A DNA stretch of 64,000 nucleotides from Pyrrhoderma lamaoense (Eukaryota; Basidiomycota; Agaricomycetes; Hymenochaetales; Hymenochaetaceae), in NCBI GenBank assembly GCA_002794735.1, contig NBAZ01000023.1, forward strand, positions 62,001 to 126,000, written 5' to 3'. Under the pieces are notes generated by a model, which saw only the letters and a program-made list of their open reading frames with translations, did not search any database and was not told the DNA's origin. The position numbers were made by a program, and so were the translations under genes. This document shows positions 51,773 to 64,000 of this stretch, piece by piece (position 1 is the stretch's first letter; each line of letters starts with the position of its first letter).

Positions 51773-53425
51773 CTTGTCTCAAATTGAGATCGGATGTAAA
51801 ATGCTTGTTCCATCAGTTTTTGAATATAATGACGGTACATTGAACTGATGTAAAACTTTTATGCATCCTTGCTCATTCGGTGGCTCTGGGATAAATGTCT
51901 CTCCTCAGGCTTCCGGGTTCTTGAAGGCAGTGTTTCCTTCTCCTAAACACCGTGACGGAAATTTGTTTTGTTAAAGTTTCTTTGTCTATTATCGATGAAT
52001 CTTTTTATAGGGCTCCATCAGACGCAGTTATTATCTGTCGTTTCGTAAAAGCCGCCTACCTCCCCTTTTTTGCTGATAGATCATATTTTAATTGTTGTTG
52101 CTGATGCTTGGGTTTCTTGTGTTGGACTGGATTTATCTATCTTTCTTGGACGCCATCTGTATGAATAGGACGATTTTTTTGATGAATGATGACCCTTTTT
52201 AGGACGTAGACATGAACCTTTTTGATCTTTTCTTTATCTTCACATTTATCATTTTGTTTCTTGACTCTTTTGGTACATAAATCAAAAGAACGAAAAAAAT
52301 TACGCCTTAGCTCAAGACGCTCATCATAACTCCATACCCTTTTAACGAATTATTCCATACATGTTTCTCTTTACTATATTAATAAATCGAATAGAATCAT
52401 TTTTCCAAATATTTGCGCTCATTGTTCCTTAGGTTCCTTCTCGCTACGAGCCAACAAATTATTATTTTACGTGTCTCAGAGATCTTCTCTCCATCAATTT
52501 AAAAAAAAGCATACGATCAAAATCTTATTTCCTACCATGTTACACATTACATGTAATACATAAATCTTAATGCAAGAGTTGTCATATATTTTGTGATATA
52601 GTGCCTTATGAGATCTTATTGTTGGTCTGAAAACTCGGATATTGCTTCCGGTTGCGATGGAGAGTGGGAGTGAGGGAGGGGCGAGGGGAATATTAATTCA
52701 CGTATAATATCGATCTGTATGTATAAAGTGTTTTGAAAGTTGAATAAGGGAGAATAATAAACGTTTGGCGCCACATGTAAAGAAACGACGATTTGGCTAA
52801 ACCAGTTGATGCCCTACGGCTCACCTCTCACCTCACCCACCTACCCCTCCCACCTTCTCCAGTCGTAGAGATTAATCCGCTCAGATTTCGGAGATGAAAG
52901 ATCCGATCTCATTTTTCTTTACTTTCTACCTTTACCCAACCCACCCCCTTTCTCCACAGACTAATACATCATTTTAGATGGATAAACCTCGTGGGCGAAT
53001 CTCTCTCTCTGTGTGTAGCGAATGAATTTCAATAGAAGTCAAAATTGATAGATTGGCTAGAATTGAAAAGACTGTTTAATGGCGCCTACGAGGGACCTAT
53101 GAGATCCGAGGAGTTTGTGTGGACATATCAAGGAGAAGAAAAAAAAAAAACAAGATCTACTATCCCTCATTCTCTAGCCCATAGTGAAATCTCGGCGTTT
53201 TAACAGATTGAAGAGGTAATCAAAAAAACTAAAGAGAAACAGAAGATGTCACGGCAATACGTACCACGTAGTTGGAAATGATATCTGTATTAGAAGCATT
53301 CTTTTTTTCTTTCTTACACATTGTTTCTTTCTTCTGTGGTTTAATTGGAGAAAAGGGAGAAAATAAAAAGAAGTTCGGGAGAGTTTGAGGGAAGTTTGAG
53401 AGGATTCTCCGAGGAGGTTGGGTTC
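51773..53425. other. Intergenic region between convergent genes
   Basis: About 1.65 kb, AT-rich, with poly-A and poly-T runs. No gene is recognised; much of it may be 3' UTR of the flanking convergent genes. Confidence 0.45.
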
Positions 53426-55893
53426 TTAAATTGAGACGAATCCGGTAGGCATTCTGGCGCCTTGGGCTGGAGCATTTTTAGCACGGAAGGCTCGTGCCAT
53501 TTCAATCATTGGAACCCAGCGGACGTGTTCATGAGTGTTCACCCATTCAATGAAGCTCTCCTGTGAAAAAACGAATTTAAAAAAAAGAAGCAAGATTAGC
53601 CTTTAATGCTGATAGGACAACAGCAACTTTAGTTATGTTAAGTTACAAAAGGAAGGGCCATGTCCTTGGAGATAGAGATTCATAGGCTAGTGGTAGCCGG
53701 AACCGTAGAGTGGTTTAATTATATCAGGTTATAAAGACTTACTAGCATGAGGAGGACGTGTGGACGTCTACACGTATGGGTGAAGTGATGTTCCAGACCA
53801 GACCACAGGCAAGGTGATTAGAAGGATGCCGTATAAAACGACCGGTGATGACAGCATGATAGTAATTGCCAGTGAGGAGAAAGAAGAAACCAGTTAGCAT
53901 TGAAGGATTGATTAGGATGGTGATTCAGGAATAGAACAAAACACAAAAATACCTTACCCGCTAACATCCGGATGGATCGTCACTGGGAAAATGAAATCCT
54001 GCTCTTCGCTGTCGGAAAGTCATTTAGCAAAGTTATTACGAAGGAAGATAGTATTCATTAGAAGAGTTAGGTTCTAGTTGCTTTAATCTAATCTAGGACT
54101 TACCGATAGAGATAAGTGAATGTATCCTTCCAGATGTCCATAACATCTCGAGTGTTTACCTGTGTTTATGTGAATGAGTAGGTTCTGTATGGTCAAGGTA
54201 GATAAGTAAGATTAGGCACACCCATCCATGAGAATTGGAACTAGCTTTGATGAACCTGAGATTGCAATTAGCTTCTTTTCGTGCAGGCACATAAAATTAT
54301 CTCAACATTACATACATCATAGGTGGTAGATCGTCCAGATACCTTTACAGAGAAAAAAAAAACACTCAAATTTATCACCAAGACAGGGTTCTAGTTTTTT
54401 CTTATTAATGCATACCAATTACCCGGAATCTCAACAATGCCAGTCTCCTTGCCGCGTTGTAATGGCTTCATCCAACTCTCCGCTTTTCCATTGTAGTCGA
54501 TATTGTCCAAGTATCTTCATCGCGTAAATAATATGCCTGAGAGCTGCAATGTAGTAGAGGTAATAATGGTTATCAGCTATTGTCAGGATTCTAGCGTCGG
54601 AATTGCCGCTTTACCCGTTTTGCCGGGCAAAACAAAGAATTTTATTTCATTGCATTGACGAAATTTAGTTACACTTACTCATGAGCCATGTTTGAATGAT
54701 CTATGTCATTAAGCCCGAAGTAACCACAAAGAAATGGATTCATTTGAGAGTTGAACGCATCACTCAGTAATCATCTAGAAGAAATGAAGTTGTAAGTATT
54801 AGACACTAACCGTATTCTATGCCCTTCTCCAAAAGTAGCTCGGTCCCTTCTTACTAGTTTCCCACCAGGGTGCAACGCTACCCAGCGGGGGCTTCCCTCC
54901 GCAGAAGTCGGTAAGTAGCTTATGAGTGTAGTCAAGAATATCGCGTTGTTGTTCCAAACTCATCGATTTCGGATTCTATCATTTTTGTGTTTAGTTATCC
55001 GATATTTGTTGAGATATTTCGTTAACGTTAAACATGATAATTAGTTAGGGAGGGTAAATAACCGATACGGAGAAGAAAAGGGGGGAGAAAGAAGATAAAC
55101 GTAAAACATGTATCGTATCGATTTTTTGATAGGAACACTCCAGGAGAGATCCAGGAGAGAGAAAGAAAGAAAGATGGTTAGTATAGACCAGACATCGGTG
55201 GTATCGTACTCGGGGATATTTTGGAAACATGTAAGACATGAGAAGAGAAGAGCTCACCTCGTGAGAGTATCCGTGAAGCCCGCTATATTACAATACAGTG
55301 TATAAGTACGAGTAAGCAATGCAAAGCCCCCGACACTGGAAAATTAGGATACTAACATCTCATGCCCTGCATCACGGACTGCAGCCATCTGCTCCGGAAA
55401 TGTCTCAAGACTGTGGCCTATACAAATTACCACATAAGAAATTTCAATTTAGGGTTCAGGATATTGATGTGATGATGATAAACAATGGAAGTATATGCAT
55501 CACGTACCCGGGATAAACCATGTGGTTGTGATGTTATACTTCTTGAAAAGCTTGAGAAGCCTAGGGACGCCGACCTCACCAGCGTACATTCCCTACACAT
55601 CATATATGCAATTAGTGAATCACATCTAGAAAAGATCAATTCGGGACAATAATTTTTTTTTTTTATTGAGCGCTGAGGGCTTACACGAGAGATGTCTCCT
55701 GGAGAATCTTCACCGCCATACGACCCAAGCCTGAACACACATTATATTTAGTAATCTTAGAAACTTTGCACTTCTTATTGATAAGAAATCTAGCCGAGAA
55801 TATGATATATCTCGGGAAGTAAAAATATATAGCATACCAGCCTGCAACGGCGTCGACGTCGACTCCGAACCCTACTAAGATTTCGCGAGACAT
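53426..55893 (-). CDS. Polysaccharide deacetylase family protein (NodB fold), many introns
   Basis: This carbohydrate esterase-type protein is of the PuuE/allantoinase-like subgroup; it would remove N-acyl groups from an amino-sugar or amide substrate, exact substrate unknown. Translation starts at 55893 ([18 protein letters not shown]); the Asp in VDVDAVAG is the expected catalytic/metal region. Further exons give [62 protein letters not shown], the metal-binding [120 protein letters not shown] and a last exon ending MPTGFVSI. At least ten introns of about 50-100 nt split it, so no long frame exists. One-base frame breaks occur near 54842-54847 and 54501-54506. Confidence 0.85.
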
Positions 55894-56260
55894 TAGAGAG
55901 TTAAGTAAGAAGCTAAGTGTCGGAAGATATGAAAACAAGTTCAAGGGAGGACCGGGGGAGATACTAGATAGCAATTATAGTCAGTATCCGATCCGATACT
56001 CTATTGCTCACTTGGTATTCATGCTATAGGTTGTGCATATTGATAAGCCACGTTGAGATGTCACACACTGATAAGATTGTCCCTTCGGGTAGCCAAATAA
56101 CACAAAACAGTATGGACATACAAATAGTATATGCATCACTTATAGCTCCTGTAAGCGAGATAATTCATGGTCATGACATGTATGCAATGATGAAACACCT
56201 ATTTTTGGTTCATATGTGAGAGCGTAAAGATATAGATACTCAAAAGTAAACTGAGACATA
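55894..56260. other. Spacer between deacetylase and tRNA
   Basis: About 370 bases with the deacetylase promoter. Nothing else is recognised. Confidence 0.4.
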
Positions 56261-56341
56261 GCCCTTATAGCTCAGTGGTAGAGCGTGCCACTCGTATAAC
56301 GAGAAAATGGTAAGGTCGGTTGTTCAATCCAGCCTGGGGCA
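56261..56341 (+). tRNA. tRNA-Thr (anticodon CGU) with a 10-nt intron
   Basis: All arms can be placed. The acceptor 5' strand GCCCTTA is followed by the D-arm (GCTC, loop AGTGGTA, GAGC), an anticodon stem TGCCA/TGGTA, and a T-arm GGTTG-TTCAATC-CAGCC. The anticodon CGT (56293-56295) reads ACG threonine codons. A 10-nt intron (56297-56306) lies one base 3' of the anticodon, the canonical site; its CGAG can pair with the CTCG around the anticodon. The 3' acceptor strand is TGGGGC, one base shorter than needed: an extra base at 56334-56336 would give seven pairs. This matches the one-base losses seen in nearby genes. A T-run follows at 56344-56347, a usual Pol III terminator. Confidence 0.85.
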
Positions 56342-56829
56342 CTCTTTTACCCTTTTCAACAGCTGATAAAGATCTATTTTATAATCTATATTTCATGATT
56401 AAGCAAAGATCATAATCAAATTATTGTACAAGTAGTAAACAATGTCCAAGCAATCCGCTGGTTTGATTCATACGAGAGAAGCGGACTTAGTTTCTGAGCG
56501 AGTTCTGTTTACTTTTGATCACATAAGCGGAGTGGCTATATTTACACGGTCCAAAATAGTAAATCTCCGATGATTATCCACGATATGGTCCGTGATTGGA
56601 TTGACAGAGCTCCAACCGCTCGCACTAATTTCTACTCTGCTTCGCTTGTGACCTCTTTTCTGCATGGTTCAGAGCTTCGGACGAGTTTCGGGATCACTGG
56701 TCACTTAGCCGACAAAAGGGATGTCTATGATATTTGCCACGTTCAGCATGGATAAATGTGTTTAGGCCCGTTGTTCTTTTCAACCGTCTTTGACTCCTCT
56801 TGTCTTTCTTTTTCGCTGCTAATAATAAG
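56342..56829. other. Region between tRNA and lactonase gene
   Basis: About 490 bases. A 61-codon frame at 56570-56755 shows no family similarity. It probably holds the lactonase promoter. Confidence 0.4.
56344..56347 (+). terminator. Pol III T-run terminator after tRNA-Thr
   Basis: Four T residues start three bases after the tRNA discriminator base. Confidence 0.6.
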
Positions 56830-58202
56830 ACAATTCACCGACTGCTATTGATCTTCGGTGGTCTCTTGGGTGGCAACAGCGTATTGTCCAACTCAACCAT
56901 ATAATACGACCTTTAAAACTCTGAATTATACACTTACCTCGTTGCTGCAAACCACACGACCACTGGCGTATCTGAGATGGTCAACTTTACTCTCCTCGCG
57001 GGCGGCTACAGCCAGTTTATTGCTACTTACGTCTTCAACTCGGATGATAATACGTTGAGTTTTGTTGGAAATTCTACCACGGGCGGGAACCCGTCATGGA
57101 TTACCCTTCATCCAACAAACAAGAGTATACTCTAGTAAGCGGTAGTTAAAGAGCCATTATGGGACGATTAACTGAATGTTAGAGTATAGTGCAACGAATG
57201 AAAACACCGACGGAGGTTTGCAATCATTCAGTATCTTAGATTCCGGTTTGTTGAGTGAAGCGGTGGAAACCTATGAGACCGGCGGTGATGCTCCAGCTTT
57301 TGCTGCGCCTTTGAGTACGGGACAAGTTGCGGTTATGAATGTCAGTTACCTTCCATTATCATTCTCGATGACGCGAAGTCTGATGTCGCCTTTTTGGAAG
57401 TATAACACGGGTAATGGAAAAATCGTTCCTACTGAAGACGATCCATTGCAATTTGTCGCGAATGCGTCCTTGATAACTTTTCCTGCAGATGTCTCCCATC
57501 CTCATATGGCAGTCCAGAATGGAGATGAAGTACTCGTTCCTGACCTGGGCGCAGACAAAATATGGCGTCTTATCCAGGCATCTAACGACACTCCAGGGAG
57601 TTGGGTAATTCAAGGGCTTATTGAACAACCTGAAGGCTCCGGACCGCGACACATCGCACTCGCAGGTGGGTGAACGATTTTACCCTTCCCGTAATTAAAC
57701 AATGCTGATCGGCGCTTGTTTTCATTAACTTTATAACAACACAAATGATTCTAAATAGACGGTTTTTTGTATACCTTGCATGAACTTTCTAGCACGCTTA
57801 CTACACAAGTCCTACCCGCAGCTCCGAATGGAACGAGTAGTCTTATTTCAAACTTCTCTATAGTACCACCGGAGTTGCCATCTGGTGCAGCAATGGCCGC
57901 GGGGAGGTGCTCATCCAACAGTATGCGATGAATTCAATGGGTCTTATGTATTCACGTCCAATCGTAATACCGGAGTGCAAGACCCTCGAGGAGACGCAAT
58001 AACAATCTTCAACCGTGCGAAGGACGGATCAGTGTCCTTGGCGGGATATGTATTCACTGGAATCGACCAGATTCGTGGAATGGAATTTTTCGGAAACGGT
58101 GATCGATATCTAATAGCAAGTGGTGTTGCTGGTGACGCAGGTGTTCTCGTATTTGAGAGAACAGGCGATGGAGGAAATTTAACTTTGATAGCTACAACGT
58201 AG
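56830..58202 (+). CDS. Lactonase, 7-bladed beta-propeller (5' end unresolved)
   Basis: This is a 6-phosphogluconolactonase/muconate-cyclase-like beta-propeller (lactonase family, PF10282-type). Clear segments are AANHTTTG, LLAGGYSQFIATYVFNSD, GGNPSWITLHPTNKSILY, YSATNENTDGG, PLSTGQVAVMNVSYL, ADVSHPHMAVQNGDEVLVPD, LGADKIWRL, GSGPRHIALAG, FLYTLHELSSTLT, YVFTSNRNTG, DQIRGMEFFGNGDRYLIASG and VLVFERTGDGGNL, which cover repeated blades to the stop at 58202. A hydrophobic stretch near 56836 could be a signal peptide. The start and the first exons do not join in one frame, so the 5' end is a guess. Two one-base breaks (GGGG 57901-57904 and CC 57915-57916) interrupt the part around SGAAMAA and TVCDEFNGS. 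The physiological substrate is unknown. Confidence 0.8.
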
Positions 58203-58941
58203 ATGTACCAACGAGAACATCGTTTGTCTGGGTCGATTAGAGTCGCGGCCGACGCTTTGATACATGGTTTCTTCTGAGATGCAGATTAGTTACTGCTTGA
58301 AAGTAATGAGATTTGATTGTTATTTGCTATAGTTTAGTAAATTTGTTACCGTAAGAAGTGCTGTGTAAAGATATTACGTGAGCATGAGAAATGGGCACGT
58401 CATTTGTTCAAGTTTGACGACTTGCGTGCAACATCTGCTTTGTCCAGTACTGAACAACAGAAATCCATGAGGGCTCATAGCATTTTCTACTTATTTTTTT
58501 AGAATCTGGCAGTATGAATATCACTCGTACATCGCACTTTTCCTGTTGCTCTTGCTGTGCTCGATATATCTGTATTCGAAGTGACTATCATGTTCAAAAC
58601 ACTGGAGAGGAATTATGTGGTTAAATAATTTATCGAAATAAATCGGCCCTTATCCAATTGCGTCATATACGCAATAACAAGTGTAACCTGCGTGATTGGT
58701 AGACTTTGAAATACCAAGCTTTTAAGTGACTTGCTCTGTAATAACTCTAGTATTAGCAGGGTCTTATCGCGCTGTGCCTATACCTTGTGGCTTCCGTTGT
58801 TGAATAATTGCGACACCAATAACTCCAGGATGCTCTAATATCCGTGCCTAGGAAAAAATGTACTTAAAAGTGGATTTTTTCCACTCCCTGGGACGTTCTG
58901 TGCTTCCTTCGTCCTTTATACTAGATAGCAGTTAGCTTCCA
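58203..58941. other. Intergenic region between lactonase and permease genes
   Basis: About 740 bases. No gene is recognised; the right part is the permease promoter. Confidence 0.4.
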
Positions 58942-61202
58942 ATGGCGTCAGCACCTGGCGTAGGAAACTTTGCCCCTCCCGAACTACGGTCTTCAAAAGA
59001 TTCAATAGCCAGTACTTCTTCCGTGGATAAATCGGGGTTCCATGACGAAGAAAAGAAGAAACAGCACACTAATAGCTTGGACACTCTTGTAGATGTATCA
59101 GCTGAAGAGGCTGAAGCTTCGCGCTTTATCGACCTATTTAGACGAAAACCACAGCCCGATCCCAACGCCATCGCGACACGCCGCAGTGTATTTGATGATC
59201 CAGTACTCGCAAAACACTATTGGCCAACGGAAAAATATGAGAACTTACATCGCTTCGATGTAAATGCGAGATGGACATATGCGGAAGAAAAGGTAGGAGA
59301 CATCTATATTTTTCTACTTGAGCTGTTTTTAACTTGTTGACTTGTTAAAAGGCTATAGTCCGAAAAATTGATTGGAAGGTCTTAGGCTGGGCGGCTATCA
59401 GTTTCTCAGCTGTATGCAATTTTTCTAGTTTTTAGTTGCCAGTGTGCCCAATGATATTCATCTCGGTTTCATATATAGCTCAATCTTGATCGGAATAATT
59501 TATCTCAAGCAAACACGGATAACATCCTTGGGGATCTTGGACTGACCACAAATGACTTTAATCTTGGGAACTCTGTGTTTAAGCTGGCTTTTCTCTGTGC
59601 GGAGTTACCTTCGCAGTTAGTATCAAAACGTGTACGTCTAATTTTGGAATGTTGTGCCTTCGGGATGTTCACACTGAACCTATTTGATATGATCTCCTTA
59701 GCTCGGTCCGGATCGCTGGATTCCGATGCAAATGTGCATGTGGTGTATGTTGTGCTTTTAATTCCTCAATGAACAAAGTTGATTAATAGTATCATTTTGA
59801 CACAGCAATTGTCACCTTAGCTCAGTTCTGGTTAACAGGAAGACCAAGTTTCCTCATTTGTCGAGCTCTTCTGGGTTTCATCCAAGGTGGCTTTATCCCT
59901 GATCTCATTCTATACATGTCCTGTGAGCCCAAATCAGTCGGAAGCTTGATCTTTTATTGTGTTTCTAATTTTTAATTTAGATTATTACACAAAAACTGAG
60001 CTCCCTATTCGGCTTGCATTCTTCTGGATGTCTATGAATCTTTGCAGTATTGTTGGCAGTTTCATTGCCTTTGGAGTTCTGCACTTAAGAGGTCGTGCCG
60101 GGAAGGCTGGATGGCGTTGGTTGTTCCTTGTCGAGTATGTGCCTGTATGCCTGTTCAGCCACAATTCTCTGATATAGATTGTTTTTAGGGGTTTGATAAC
60201 GCTTTCTATTGGCATTGCGACATTTTTCAGAATGCCTCCTTCACCGACTCAGACACGTACATGGTTCCGCCCAAAGGGTTGGTTCACGGAGCGAGAAGAG
60301 ACTATTATTGTATCACGAGTGCTTCGTGATGATCCAACTAAAGGAGATATGCATAACCGTGAGGGTTTGACCCTCAAACGACTCTGGACGGCAGCCTTGG
60401 ACTATGATTTATGGCCAGTCTATATATTGTAAGTTACATTCACAAGTCGAGGCGGTGATATCTAACACAAATGGTGAATTATAATTAGGGGCCTAACGTT
60501 TGCAATTCCTGTTACGCCACCTCAAACATATCTTACACTGTCTTTGAAGAAGTTAGGCTTCGGCACTTTCGAGACGAACTTGTTATCTATTCCTCCGACT
60601 GCCATCGGGATCTTGACGATGTTCGCTGTCGCACTTCTTTCGGAAGTTGTCAATGACCGATCTCGAGTATCTATGCTTGAAGATTTGTGGGCATTACCAT
60701 TCCTTGTTGTACTTTACTGTCTTCCTGAAAACCCTAATCCTTGGACGTACTATGTGGGTTATTTATATTTAACGGCTCGCTGTTTGTTCGGTGCTGATTT
60801 GTTTCCGATCGTACGATAATAGGGTGTGGCGGTGGCTCTCCTCTCTTTCCCGTATGTGCATCCTATACAGGTTGCGTGGTGCTCACGAAACTCGGGGCCG
60901 TTGCTTCGCGTACCGTTAATGCATCCATTTACAACATGTTTGTTCAAGCCGGTGCCATCATAGGATCAAATATCTATCGAACTGAGGACTCACCACGCTA
61001 CCGCCGTGGTAACACTGTATTGATCAGTGTAGCAGTCGTCAACTTGGTTATTTTATACCCTGGGACGAAGCTGTACTATATCTGGAGGAATCGTCAGAGA
61101 GACAAAGTATGGAATGCTATGTCTCCTGAGGAGCAAGCACGTTATCTTGAAACTACTACAGACTTGGGTAATAGGAGATTGGACTTTAGATTCGCACATT
61201 AA
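58942..61202 (+). CDS. MFS permease, Dal5/allantoate-type anion:cation symporter
   Basis: This plasma-membrane transporter of the Dal5 family (allantoate, vitamin or other organic anions; substrate not predictable) starts at 58942 with about 110 cytosolic residues. Exon 1 is 58942-59292 and exon 2 59352-59411 ([20 protein letters not shown]). The next exon shows [15 protein letters not shown], the family signature after TM1, then LAELPSQL-like [12 protein letters not shown] and [11 protein letters not shown]. Later come [20 protein letters not shown], the MFS loop around [44 protein letters not shown] and [19 protein letters not shown], then a C-terminal tail ending at 61202. Introns of about 50-65 nt fit throughout. 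A one-base break at GGGG 60894-60897 interrupts the frame before [14 protein letters not shown], and a further uncertain joint lies near 60757-60823. Confidence 0.88.
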
Positions 61203-62342
61203 AAATGTTTTATCGTATCGGAGGGGTTGGGATCGTATATATTATAAAACTAGATAATGGTACTAGAGAGTGATTTATTCGCAGTTAGTAGATAAATGTA
61301 AGATAATCGATGTACACTCATGTATCGTGAACACGTTCTACAAAATCATTTGAAATATTCTATGCTTTAGATAAATAGATTTTGATGTCCCTTTTTTTCA
61401 TGTGCGCTCTGCTTAATAGATGAACGTAAGCAGCTGACTCTTATGATGACTTAAGCGAGAAAGATGGTAGCATTGAACGCCCAAGAGTGACATTGAACGC
61501 TTCTTTTTTTGATGGTTTGAGGGCTTAGGCAATCACTCATAAGGAACAACGAGACAAAATTGATCATCGGCACTAAAAATAGTGCATGCGAGTACTTTGC
61601 CGAGTATATATTTAGCCGTACATATCCGGATTAAGTTGCGCTGCTAACCTCCTTGTAAAAATGTTATGGATAATCCTTCAATAATGCATTTAATACAAGT
61701 ATTAACACAACCGATTAATACTAAATAGTTACTGGATATAAGAAATTTAGTGTCCTTGGACTATAACTATGGAAAGAGATAAATCAAGTGGGGACTTGGT
61801 GCACAAAGGTGCACACAAACATTGTGACCTAGAAAGTCAGCACAGGTATAAAGGCGGATGTGATATGTTGGTTGGTTAACCACTAGGAACACAAGAATAC
61901 TTAGGGACGACGGGGTAATTAGGCCGCATTTCTAAGAATATTAACCTAGTATGTCGTGTGTATAAATATAGTAAACATTAATTTATCTGGTTCTAAAATA
62001 AACTCTTCTAAAGCTGTGCTTTTTCCTGAAAATTAGCTATAGAAAGTAACTTTCATCTTACCCCAGGATTGGAGCTGCAAGATAGCAGGAGAGAAAAGGG
62101 AAAGAGAGCGCCCATCAATATATTATATACTTACTTCAGCGCCTCGTTTTGGACATGTAACTGCGGCTCCCATAGTTTGATTTAGGAAGATAGAGATAGG
62201 GTTCTTGTATTTAAAACGTATACTCTGTCTCCCCCTTTAGTAAAATATCTCAAAGCTCTTGTGCGTCTACCCCAGCGTCACTTTTTTGAAGAGGCTCTAC
62301 TCCCAGGCTATTTGAAACTTCTGTTAAGAGCTAACGTTTGAT
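61203..62342. other. Intergenic region
   Basis: 1.1 kb, AT-rich. No gene, tRNA or repeat is recognised. Confidence 0.45.
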
Positions 62343-63544
62343 ATGTCAGGCCTGGACGAACGTGGTGATATTGCTATTGCTCTTGTTGTCATATATCCGT
62401 TTATTGCAATCCTTACACTCATCTTGACGATACGACATGGATTCTCGAGACAAGCTGGATGGCTATTCCTTTTGATATTTTCTATCTGTGTGTGCATCTT
62501 GCAAAACAAGACTCTACTTCGATTTGGAAAAAGCATGCTGATTCAATGGGACTAATCGTCCAATTTATAGGTCGCATTGTAGGAGGGATTCTACACATTG
62601 TTGCTGAAAAGACCAACCCCCGCAAATTGGGTTATACATAGGAGCGTACACCCTTGAAGGGATTGGTCTCGCTCCTTTCTTGTTATGTACAAAGTCATTC
62701 ATTGAAGTCGTGTACGTACTATTTCGAATGATAGTTCTCACTGGAAAGGCTTCTGACAACGTTTTTAAACTTTATTTTATCCCATTTCCTTACATAAAAA
62801 TTAGAGGAAGGGATGTATTTGGAACACCATCACTACCCCTTATAACCCGCCCAAGACTGCGTATCCTAGGCCTTTTATTAACAGCTGGGAGTGTGTTGAT
62901 AATCACTGGTGCAACCCAGTCCAGTGACGATGATGAAAGCTCAGTGAATACAGCCAATGAACTCCGAAAAATTGGAGGAATCCTGCTTGCCGTCACTTTT
63001 GTTTCACTTGTTATACTTCATTTGTTCCTCTGGCAGGTGCAACATATGCTTCAGGATTTCCAGAGAATGGTAAGAATATGCCCCCTCCCCCCTTAGTTTA
63101 AGAGTTGATCCGAATTTTACTAACCTCCTTGCCCCCTCCCCTTTGCTATTTTACTAGCTCTTGAAAGGGATCTCGTTCGCCCTACCCTTCCTCGCCGTAC
63201 GAGTACTTTATTCCGTCCTAAGCAACTTCGCACCCACAGTCAACTTCGGTGATACAACATCCTCTTCTACATCTTCCTCCGCTCTCTCAAAGTTTAGCTC
63301 CATTAGCGGTTTATGGGAACTCTACCTCTTCATGAGCGTACTTATGGAATTCTGCGCTATATCCATCTACATCTACTTTGGGTTGAAATTACCTATCAGT
63401 AAGCCTGCTAAGCCTGCTTTGGATAGTGGAGAATATGAGTATAGTAAGGCATCTGATGGAAATGATTCGGAGACAAGGTTGTATCAGCATGGGACTTATC
63501 CGCCCCAACCTGCTCATGGATTGGGTTCGAATAGCGCATACTAA
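62343..63544 (+). CDS. Multi-pass membrane protein, DUF7702-like
   Basis: Function is unknown. The product has about seven hydrophobic segments: IAIALVVIYPFIAILTLILT near the N-terminus, AGWLFLLIFS, RIVGGILHIVAEKTNP, GIGLAPFLLCTKSFIEV, RILGLLLTAGSVLIITGATQ, GILLAVTFVSLVILHLFLW, ISFALPFLAVRVLYSVLSNF and LYLFMSVLMEFCAISIYIYF. The order and motifs (LTIRHGFSRQAGW, then HI-AE after the second helix) match fungal DUF7702 proteins as I recall them. Introns include one starting near 62490 and one ending near 63157. A one-base break at GGG 62629-62631 separates TNPRKLG from YIGAYTLEGIG. The C-terminal tail (YEYSKASDG) is cytosolic and polar. The segment at 62710-62810 may be an intron. Confidence 0.7.
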
Positions 63545-64000
63545 TCAGCATGGATGTTGTACCTGTTTTTTATTATAACGGCGGATTGAAGGAAAAGCAG
63601 TTGGCCTTGTGTATCATACATATCTATCCCTTAAATAGATAGATCGAATTCGACTGTATCATGACGTATGTCTGTGTATGCGTAGCTGAGTAAGTTTATT
63701 TGTGGCTTGAGTTTTTGTCGGTTAGTTCTTCAAAAGATTTCTCAATAGAAACCCGTAGAGTTCTAGAATTAGACTTCCCTTGACGGTAAAATAGTCCACT
63801 AAACCACACCCATTTATCAAAAGAGCACAATAGAAGAAGGAAGAATAATACATAGGTTGACACGGATGTAAAAAACACGAAACATAGAGAGGAGTTTAAG
63901 ATAAGAAACATTAGAAAACGCGGCAAGAAAAAAGATGAGAACAGTTCGAACAACTCCCGAAGATGATTTATCAACAACAACGAAAAAAGGTGTCCTAAAG
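63545..64000. other. Right edge, no gene recognised
   Basis: About 455 AT-rich bases downstream of the membrane protein gene. Nothing is supported here. Confidence 0.4.

Noticed and set aside
56570..56755. 61-codon frame upstream of the lactonase
   Set aside because: No family similarity, and it does not join in frame to the lactonase exons.

Overview
This 64 kb window is nuclear DNA of a filamentous fungus, most likely a basidiomycete of the Agaricomycetes. The evidence is intron-dense genes with mostly 50-60 nt GT-AG introns, a PriA-type Cys-rich secreted protein, a DUF7702-like membrane protein, an F-box-like protein, a NodB-type polysaccharide deacetylase and family-12 cellulases. I cannot name the species.

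Layout. Positions 1-10,200 are almost gene-free and packed with microsatellites and homopolymers; one small three-exon gene (4330-6357) is supported there. From 10,200 to 15,800 I see no convincing gene. At 15.8-19.0 kb two GH12 endoglucanase genes lie head to head, one of them frame-broken. From 19.5 to 26.1 kb three minus-strand genes follow each other: a WASP/Las17 actin nucleation promoter and two tyrosine-kinase-like (TKL) kinases whose N-termini look like WH1 domains. A cryptic multi-exon Elongin C gene (26.4-27.0 kb) is divergent from the catalytic subunit of DNA polymerase epsilon (POL2, 27.1-34.2 kb). A Kin4-type kinase (34.7-38.6 kb) is divergent from the spindle-midzone protein Ase1/PRC1 (39.0-41.5 kb). 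Next come a nuclear Dot5/PrxQ peroxiredoxin (42.3-43.9 kb), a PriA-like secreted protein with an acidic tail (44.5-46.7 kb), a 3.2 kb gap, an F-box-like protein (49.9-51.8 kb), a polysaccharide deacetylase (53.4-55.9 kb), a tRNA-Thr(CGU) with an intron (56.3 kb), a 7-bladed beta-propeller lactonase (56.8-58.2 kb), a Dal5-type MFS permease (58.9-61.2 kb) and a DUF7702-like membrane protein (62.3-63.5 kb).

Two points matter most. First, WASP sits beside two kinases that appear to carry a WH1-like domain; this architecture is unusual and could link kinase signalling to actin patches. Second, nearly every conserved gene contains one or more apparent one-base deletions, mostly in short G/C runs. 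Essential genes (POL2, Elongin C) and even the tRNA acceptor stem are affected, so this looks like a consensus or assembly error pattern rather than gene decay. Gene models below name the frame breaks; no corrected sequence is given.
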